From positions 99,313,001 to 99,377,000 of the forward strand of contig CM027379.1 of assembly GCA_015680905.1 (NCBI GenBank): a DNA stretch of 64,000 bases, given 5' to 3'. Numbering within the stretch: position 1 is the stretch's first letter; each line of letters opens with the position of its first letter. The translations under genes and the position numbers were made by a program. The DNA comes from Coptis chinensis (Eukaryota; Streptophyta; Magnoliopsida; Ranunculales; Ranunculaceae). Below, piece by piece: positions 57,483-64,000 of this stretch. Under the pieces are notes generated by a model. The model had not been told where the DNA came from, ran no database searches, and saw only the letters and a list, made by a program, of their open reading frames with translations.

Positions 57483-57506
57483 GGTTATCATATAGTGTAG
57501 AGAAGA
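57483..57506 (-). other. Helitron 5' terminus
   Basis: Minus strand TCTTCTCTACACTATATG, the TC-start T/A-rich 5' end style of plant Helitrons, preceded directly by A of the NPP gene at 57507. Confidence 0.85.
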
Positions 57507-58020
57507 TATGCGCTCACTTGCAGCATAATGAAATCTATCAGGTAAGTCCTCCTTTAGAAACACTTTCAAATATTTTCCATTTGAAACGGTGCTTGAACTT
57601 AGTCCTTTAGTCATGTTCTTTACAACTTCGGACAGAGAAACACTAGCAGGGGGCGAATTTCCAGCAATGGACCATAAAACTGAAGCCGGTCCATCGGAAT
57701 TTGGACCAAGGGAGCGAAATCTTCAAGATAGAGGGACTTTCCATCACATGTACCAACCATGCCATGATCACCAACCATAATGATATTAACATCATCAAAC
57801 ACTCCTCTCTTTTCGAGCCCTGTTATCAACTTTTTGATGATTCTATCAATATTAGCTACTGCTTCAGTGATATTCGGATGATCGGGTCCAACATGGTGAC
57901 CCTAACTATCTGGATCCTGAAAATATACGTTTATAAACGAAGGAATCTCATCGCTAGGAAGATCAAAGTATCCTAAGATGGCATCCACACGCTTCTCAAA
58001 TGAAACCTTCTTGTTATAAG
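57507..58020 (-). pseudogene. Second NPP copy, middle part (split by Helitron and Copia)
   Basis: Minus strand, roughly residues 175-347 of the intact paralogue: SFINVYF, the DPDS...GH metal site, LITGLEKRGVFDD, GDHGMVGTCDGKSLYLED, then GLSSSTVSNGKYLKVFLKED and YAASERIS, ending at the Helitron junction. A TAG replaces the Q of DPDSQGH (about 57905), and a one-base loss near 57650 shifts the frame, so the copy is dead independently of the insertions. The 5' third is cut off at 58020 by a Copia LTR and is not seen in the window. Confidence 0.92.
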
Positions 58021-58190
58021 TGTCAAAGATGTTTTACTGAATATTTCTGATAATTTTATTGATATAAAATAGTAGGTATATACAAGAATACAGAAGATCT
58101 CCTAGATCGACATATCTAGGAGAAGATAATACTCTTACTAAGATTACAAGATACTTGCTAATCCTAACTATGGTAACAAATATTCCAACA
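58021..58190 (-). repeat. Copia 3' LTR (170 bp)
   Basis: Bounded by TGTTGG and TGACA on the minus strand, directly after the purine tract CTTGAGGGAGGG. Confidence 0.85.
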
Positions 58191-58197
58191 CCCTCCC

Positions 58198-59506
58198 TCA
58201 AGTTGGTGTGTGGATATCACACATGTCCAACTTGACAAGAGAGTCAATAAACGCCTTGCTAGCCACTGCTTTAGTAAGGACATTTGCTAGTTGGTCTTCA
58301 GACTTTACAAATGGAAAAGTAATAATTCCAGCTTCAAGTTTCTCTTTGATAAAATGTTTATCAATCTCCACATGCTTCGTCTGATCATGTTGAACAGGAT
58401 TATGAGCTATCTTTATAGCTGACGTATTGTCACAATACAGATTCATTTCCACTTTTGGTTTAACACCCAAGTCCGTCAACAAGTTTCTCAACCACAGCAA
58501 CTCACATACCCCATATGCCATACCTCTATATTCAGCTTCAGCACTTGATCTTGATACTACTGGCTATTTTTTACTCCTCCAAGTCACAAGGTTTCCACCT
58601 ACAAAAGTGAAGTATCATGAGGTAGACCTTATGTTGTCGGCTGAACCTGCCCAATCTGCATCAATGTAGCCTTCTACTTTTAGGTGATAATATTTCGAGA
58701 ATAATAAGCCTTTACCTGGAGCAGATTTCAAATATCTCAATATGCGATCTACAACATCCATATGAGGTTTACGTGGGTCATGCATGAATTGACTCACGAC
58801 ACTAATTGCATACGCAATATCTGGCTTGGTATGCGATAAATATATCAGTTTCCCTACAAGCTTCTGATATCTCCCTTTATCGGTTGGAGTTGCATTTAAA
58901 CACAGAAACAGCTTGTGGTTATGCTCAATGGGAGTATCAACTAGCTTACATCCGAGCATTCCCATCCCAGATAATAAATCAAGAATGTATTTCTGCTAGG
59001 ATAAGAAAATACCATTCTTTGATCAGGCTACCTCAATCCCAAGGAAATATTTAAGGTCTCTGAGCTGTTTCATTTCAAATTCAGAAGCCAGATACTTTTG
59101 TAAGCTAGAAATCTCCTCATCTTCATCACCTATCACCACCATATCATCAACATAGATAATCAAAGTGGTGATTTTACCTCTTCTGTGTTTTAAAAAAAAA
59201 GTGTGATCCAAGTTGCTTTGTTTGTAGCCGAACTTCTTCATAGACTTGGTGAACCTACCAAACTAAGCTCTTGGGGACTGTTTTAACCCATACAATGCCT
59301 TCTTTAGTTTACAGACCATTGTTGTATCTAAGTATTCTAGTATACCTGGGGGAGGATCCATATATACTTCTTCAGTAAGATCTTCATGCAAGAAAGCATT
59401 TTTAACATCAAACTGAAGAAGAGACCAATCTTTATTAGCTGCTAATAACAAAAGTACTCTCACAGTATTGAGTTTAGCAACAGGTGCAAAAGTTTCTTGA
59501 TAATTT
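58198..59506 (-). pseudogene. Copia RT and RNase H (fossil)
   Basis: RT pieces FAPVAKLNTVRVLLLLAAN, QFDVKNAFLHEDLTEEVYM, KALYGLKQSPRA, LIIYVDDMVVIGD (about 59150), FLGIEVA, and KLIYLSHTKPDIAYAIS. Then RNase H (WLRNLLTDLGVKPK, YCDNTSAIKIAHNPVQHDQT, KHVEIDKHFIKEKL). Confidence 0.88.
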
Positions 59507-61189
59507 TAGACACCCCATTTTTGCACTCCAGGCATAATTCATTCACGATTTTGCCTTGAATTAAATTTGATCATATAAGGTGATTTTCTTTCTAGAGTCT
59601 TCATTTCTATATCAAACTTCTTTCTTTTCATCTTCTTTTAGCGTCTTTAGACTCTCCTCATCATGTTCTAGCTATGGCTGAAGTTTCGTTGCTTTTCGAA
59701 GTTTTGAGTTTGAAAATGACCAAAATGCCCCTGTAACCCTTTGGAGCCCAAATCTCGTTTTTTCCACTCTTTCTTTAGATGAGATTATTTCATATTTGAA
59801 TTACCCTTGAAAAATCCTTTGAAATGAATACAAGATTGCCTAGGTTTCTTTTGGATTTCGGAAACCCTAATCTTGCCTATCCCGCTTCAAATTGTTGACG
59901 CCTTTGTTGAGTGCAACGTTTGTTTGGAGTAAGATTTCGACCCAAGGGTATTTTTTAAGAGTCCATGGGCCTTCCTAATGGATTAATGAATAATTTTTGT
60001 GGAAAAGAGTTTTCCTAATTTTGACCGGTCAAAGGGAATTTCTGAAGATTGAAAATATGGTCAAAATGGGCCTTTTTGTGGATTTTGGATTTGTGCTCGT
60101 GGGCTGTGGATCCAGCTCGAGTTGGACCTTTTAATTAGGGTTTATAGCCCATTTTAAAGCCTCCAAAAACCTAGAGAACCTTCCTTTTTGTTTGATTTGA
60201 TTTGATCCCTAAAATCAAGAATATTCTGTAGAATATGTCATTTTTTGAGCCAAGTTTGGAAACCCTGGATTATGGGCTCATTAAGGACGTGTAGGGCTTG
60301 TTTGTTTGCCCTAATCCATCTAAAATATCCAAAAACCAAGGGCCAAGATCGCACCCCTTATCCCACCTCTTGAATCAAGGGCCAGATTTAGGAGGTGCAA
60401 CCAAAAAGATATCAAGCCATTGGATTTTTTTCTTCATCAATACTCAGCCATTGGATCAAACTCATTACCATATTTGAATCCATCCCAAAAAGCTATAAAT
60501 ATGGGTCTCATTCACCCACAAAAAACAATCTAGAGCAAACTAGAGCTAGGAATTCAGAGTTAATAATCTGGACCTAGTTATTTAGAGCTAATAGCCTTCT
60601 TTTCTTTAGTGTTCTTCATTTTTTCTTCTAGTTCTTCATTTTAGCCTTCTTTTCTTCTCGTCGATCTTGAGTAGAAACTTCTTTTCACCCAAAAGTTGTT
60701 TTTTTCTCAAATCACCTGTTTCAATCCAAAAATCACAGTTATCAGTTCAAGATCAAGTTTATCATCAATCAATCAACCAATCTACAATCAAGTATGAGGC
60801 AACATTCCAAACAAGGTGACATCTTTCTTTTTTATTTTATTTCCTTTATCATTGCATATTAGGTTATTTTTTTAGTTTTATTATAACATATAGTCATTAG
60901 TTTTTTAATAATTTAGTGAGGATCATCCAACTTGATAGATTAATTTTTCAAGCTTTCTTCGTTTGCTTATCTTAACACGTTACACCTTAATAGAAGTAAG
61001 GCTGGTTTTTACCAGGCGATTGTGGGTGCCTAACACCTTCCAACATCGTACCTTGACTCCCGAACCCAATAATCATCTAGTTTCAAGGGCTAGTCCTTCA
61101 CATAGGTTTTACTCAACTTTTCCTTAATAAAGTTAGTGGCGACTCTAAAATCAATTGCATAGACCTAGGTACACATTTTTGCTCGTACA
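59507..61189 (+). repeat. Gypsy 5' LTR (about 1.7 kb, left edge approximate)
   Basis: Starts where Copia RT homology ends and finishes at CTCGTACA just before the primer site. TATAAATA lies at 60494-60501 with a leader behind it. The exact first base cannot be fixed without the 3' LTR. Confidence 0.65.
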
Positions 61190-61191
61190 GG

Positions 61192-61215
61192 TTTTTGGCG
61201 ACTCTACTGGGGACT
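61192..61215 (+). other. Gypsy primer binding site
   Basis: TTTTTGGCGACTCTACTGGG follows the LTR end, in the form common to large plant Gypsy elements. The tRNA is not assigned. Confidence 0.65.
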
Positions 61216-61341
61216 TCCCTAGAGAGTCAGACTTACGTTTTCTTTTGAGGTGTTTCAGTTAAGATAGGAAAGAAGAAGGCTTATCCGGAAGCCAGTTGGA
61301 ATAGAAGGCCAGGGTTAAGGTTATCTCGTGCAACCGTTAAC

Positions 61342-63804
61342 TTGCTTATGGAAATGGAGAATCTACCAGTTAATTCTCCTCAAAGGTCTCTTCTACTAGC
61401 GTCTCAGCCAATGGTTAGTTCCCTGCTTATCTCTCAAGGTGAACAATCACTGTCTAGCAATGGACAACTACCCCAAGGAGGTGGTCAGAGTCCAACATCA
61501 CCCCCTCCTGGATTGGAAGACTTATTAAAGCAAACTGTGGAAAGGATGGTCCAAGAAGTACTATCCAAACTTATGAACCAGGGGCAAGGACAACAATCTC
61601 AAGGGCAATCCGTTCCATCACCACCACCACCAAGGTTTGATCTTAACCTACCTACTCCACAAGCTCAGTTGCCTACTAGGAATTTCACACACCAATCCAC
61701 CCAGCTACAACTTCCTATATCATCTCAGACTCCAAACCAACCAATCTCTCATATCGACTCAACCTACATGGCTCAACCCACCATTCACCATTCATACTAT
61801 AACCCAAACCAATATACATCCACACCCATGTTCACCCCAAATATATCCCAACCCATGAGCTCTACACTATTCATGTTCCCTCCTTCATACGTCACACAAA
61901 CACCACAACCTACCACCTACATGAACACCCAAAATCAAAATCCTATAAACCAAGATCAATACCAAGGCCCAGTGGTAGACAGATTGAAAAAGATTGAGGA
62001 AGCACTGACAAAGATCAAAGCGGACGAGTTTGACTTGGATAGTCTCTGTCCATATCCACAAATCAGGGTTCCACATGGTTTCGAATTCCCTAAGATGAGA
62101 GATATGACGGAACTGGGTGTCCTAAAGCCCATGTGAAAATGTACGCTAGCTACTTGCAGCTATGGGGATCGGGCCGAACTATTGGTCCAATTATTCCAAA
62201 TGAGTTTAAAGGGTCGCGGCACCGACTTGGTGGATGAACACAGGACGCTTCGAGAAGATGAGAACGGGCTGAACTTGCAATAGCTTTTGTGACCCATTTT
62301 TCATACAATACAGACATCCAGATGGGTCGAAGACATTTGGAGGCACTCAAGCAAGGTCCAACTGAGACATTCACTGAATATGTAACCGGTGGAGGACCAA
62401 GGCAGCTCGATTCTAGACAGCCATCGAGACGCGAATGATTCGAATGGTGGTAAAAAGTTTGAACTCAAAATATGCAAATCGATTGAGTCTCAGCTATCAT
62501 CCATCTTTTCAGGCTTTGGTTTCGGCGGGGACTCAAATTGAAGATGCTTTAGCTTGTGGAACTATGACCTCAATTGTATCGTCAGGTTTAAACGATGCTC
62601 AGAAGAAGAAGCCACCTTCAGTTACTGTCAATAAGCCGAAGGACACACATGCCGTCACCACACAAGTACATCCTCAACCACACACACAGATCCAGGCAGA
62701 GGTGACAACTCATCCTTTTGCCAATCAAGTCATTTTCCCTCCAAGACAGCAAGACAGGGGTTTTCCCAGGCAACAGAGGTAGTTCACAGAATTGGGCTTC
62801 CCATTACAAGTTGTATTGAGGGCTTTAGTCCAACAGGGCTTGATTACGTTAATGCAGTCGAGGCCTCCTCCAAATCCAGTGCCATCCTGGTACGACGCTT
62901 CAAAACATTGTGACTTCCATCAGGCTCTAGGTCACACGATGGAGAGGTGCATGCTCCTTAAACATCTTATCCAAAACTTAATTGATGAGGGTAAGATAGA
63001 TGCGATCAATCTTGGCATTCTCAATATATCGAAAAATCCATTACCAATGCATAATGGAAGAGTTAATACTTTGGAAGCTGTCAAGAAGGATCCGGCATCA
63101 TTCATCACTCCGATCAGACAGATTCCAATGTTAGCACCACAAGGCCAGTTAATCTTCAAGATGCCGTCAGAAGATGCATGGAGCAAACAAAGCCTAAAGG
63201 TATCCAATTAAATGGGGTGGTAGCACCATTTCTACATACTCCACAGATTCAAAAGTCGTTCAAGTTGACTAGAGAGCATCTGGAAGCCTTTATGATGCAG
63301 AGGCCCATTACAAAATGGGTAGATCCTTTGAATACATCTCAATCCGCGGCGTCACAAGTTGGGTCAGAACCTCAAGGACCCGTGATTTGCCAGAATCCAA
63401 CTCAGCAGCAAGTGATCCCAACTCTTATCACAATCCCCAAAGTCCAGTTTGTGCCAGCCAAGAATCACGATACCGAGGAGGTTCTAGGGAAGAAGTTAAT
63501 TGAGCCCGAGAAAAGTAAAGATGACTCAGCAATCTCACTACATCAGTTGAAGCAATTAGAACCTAGTTTGGTAGAGGAATGTGTTGAGACTCACGGTTTG
63601 ACAAGAGGAGGAAGGATATACAAGCCACCACACTTGCAGAAGGATCAGGTTGTGGCCCAGCCCGACCGACCTACCGCCATCTTGAGCGAGAGCGGGGAGG
63701 GTAATGAAGTAATCCAACAATTGCAGAAAACCAAGTCCAACATTTCCATATGGGGTTTACTCATGGCATCACCCCAACATAGGGAGCGCTTCTTCAAGTC
63801 TTGA
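61342..63804 (+). pseudogene. Gypsy gag region (fossil)
   Basis: Starts at MLMEMENLPVNSPQRS. It has a P/Q/T-rich N-terminal part, the VVDRLKKIEEALTKIKADEF helix with PHGFEFPKM, the gag core (LGRRHLEALKQ-like and PSFQALVSAGTQIEDALACG), a variant knuckle (CDFHQALGHTMERCMLLKHL) near 62910-62970 and the linker GLTRGGRIYKPPHL near 63600. Confidence 0.8.
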
Positions 63805-63939
63805 ACCAAGCTCATGTTCCAAATTCTATCCAAATTTCACCACTTGGCATCGCATCGCTTCCCTTAGGAAGACAAACTCCATAATATTTTCTGATGATGA
63901 TCTGACCGCAGACGGAATAACTCACACGAAAGCATTGAC

Positions 63940-64000
63940 TATTACGGTGCATTGCAACAACTATAAGGTGCCATTTGTATTGATTGACAACGGATCTTGT
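63940..64000 (+). pseudogene. Gypsy protease start, cut by window end
   Basis: NNYKVPFVLIDNGS matches the VxxVLID-N/T-GS active-site strand of plant Gypsy proteases. Only the first motif is inside the window. Confidence 0.7.

Larger units (their letters stand above)
13528..57506 (-). mobile_element. Helitron with RepHel and RPA, about 44 kb with nested insertions
   Basis: The minus-strand 5' end reads TCTTCTCTACACTATATG from 57506 and is preceded by A. The 3' end is a GAA-loop hairpin followed by CTAG (13528-13531) and then T. Helitrons insert between A and T without target duplication. Here the flanks GCGCATA and TCTCCAAT reconstitute the NPP sequence found intact at about 3286-3303. The body holds a Rep-helicase gene, an RPA70-like gene, host exon fragments (BED zinc finger, PPR) and at least five later insertions: a LINE, a Tork Copia, a Tat Gypsy, and two CACTA-type elements, one of them inside the Gypsy. 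Without the clear insertions the Helitron itself would be about 14-15 kb. RepHel is broken, so the copy is probably immobile. Confidence 0.88.
58021..59506 (-). mobile_element. Ty1/Copia element remnant with short LTR, fossil
   Basis: The 3' LTR (58021-58190, 170 bp, TGTTGGAATA...TTTGACA on the minus strand), a polypurine tract (58191-58202), RNase H and RT remain. The 5' half is missing where the next element begins at about 59507. It entered the second NPP copy (ATAAG next to the LTR is the likely target repeat; the partner is not visible). Broken in about five places. Confidence 0.85.
59507..64000 (+). mobile_element. Ty3/Gypsy element, 5' half, runs past window end, fossil
   Basis: Long 5' LTR, primer site, gag and the start of protease are present; the rest lies outside the window. 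Gag style, LTR length and leader suggest a large non-chromodomain Gypsy, possibly Tat/Ogre-like, but the pol part needed to decide is not visible. It appears to have inserted into the Copia remnant. About five breaks are seen in gag. Confidence 0.8.

Noticed and set aside
13528-57506. The NPP split as an assembly misjoin or an inversion
   Set aside because: Both junctions match Helitron ends to the base and rejoin the NPP exon with no loss. A misjoin would not produce this. Long reads could still test it.
1-64000. tRNA, rRNA, microRNA or riboswitch genes
   Set aside because: No cloverleaf, rRNA core sequence or known riboswitch motif was noticed by eye. MITE foldbacks can mimic microRNA hairpins but have transposon ends.

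Overview
The window is nuclear DNA of a flowering plant, most likely a eudicot. The signs are intronless plant-type NPP and mTERF genes, plant L1 LINEs with a 3' RNase H, Tork and Tat LTR elements, CACTA elements carrying euAP2 and cysteine-rich receptor kinase fragments, and a plant Helitron with RepHel and RPA. I cannot name the species. Only two loci look like intact host genes, both on the minus strand: a nucleotide pyrophosphatase/phosphodiesterase (NPP) at 2996-4339 and an mTERF protein at 6551-7723.

Layout. 1-2097: 3' part of a LINE. 2473-4339: broken NPP fragment, then the intact NPP gene. 4735-6330: AT-rich repeat and an antisense LINE relic. 6551-7723: mTERF. 7873-12518: small DNA transposons, namely a non-autonomous hAT-like element, a TIR element and a 279-bp MITE, plus a second possible Helitron end. 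13216-13527: 3' end of a second NPP copy. 13528-57506: one Helitron on the minus strand, about 44 kb, swollen by nested insertions. 57507-58020: the middle of that same second NPP copy. 58021-59506: short-LTR Copia remnant. About 59507 to the window end: 5' half of a Gypsy element.

The main result is the Helitron. Its 5' end (TC at 57506) and 3' end (hairpin then CTAG at 13528) lie exactly between an A and a T of the NPP coding sequence, so the two NPP pieces 44 kb apart abut with no base gained or lost. On the minus strand the Helitron carries RepHel (54641 to 28299), an RPA70-like gene (27953 to 25960) and exon-like host fragments, including a BED zinc finger. A Tork Copia (18413-23932, target repeat CTATA) and a LINE sit in its 3' part. 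A Tat-clade Gypsy (29628-46925, target repeat GTATT) splits the helicase just after its Walker A motif. That Gypsy has an extra RNase H, a tandem-repeat array behind the integrase and a spliced-looking antisense gene, and it was itself hit by a CACTA element (40945-44939, target repeat TGT) carrying pieces of an AP2 gene. A second CACTA-like block with kinase exons (48768 to about 52220) interrupts Rep. This gives a relative order: NPP duplication, Helitron, Gypsy, CACTA.

All calls are from reading the sequence. No database search, alignment or divergence estimate was run. LTR elements are described as fossils.
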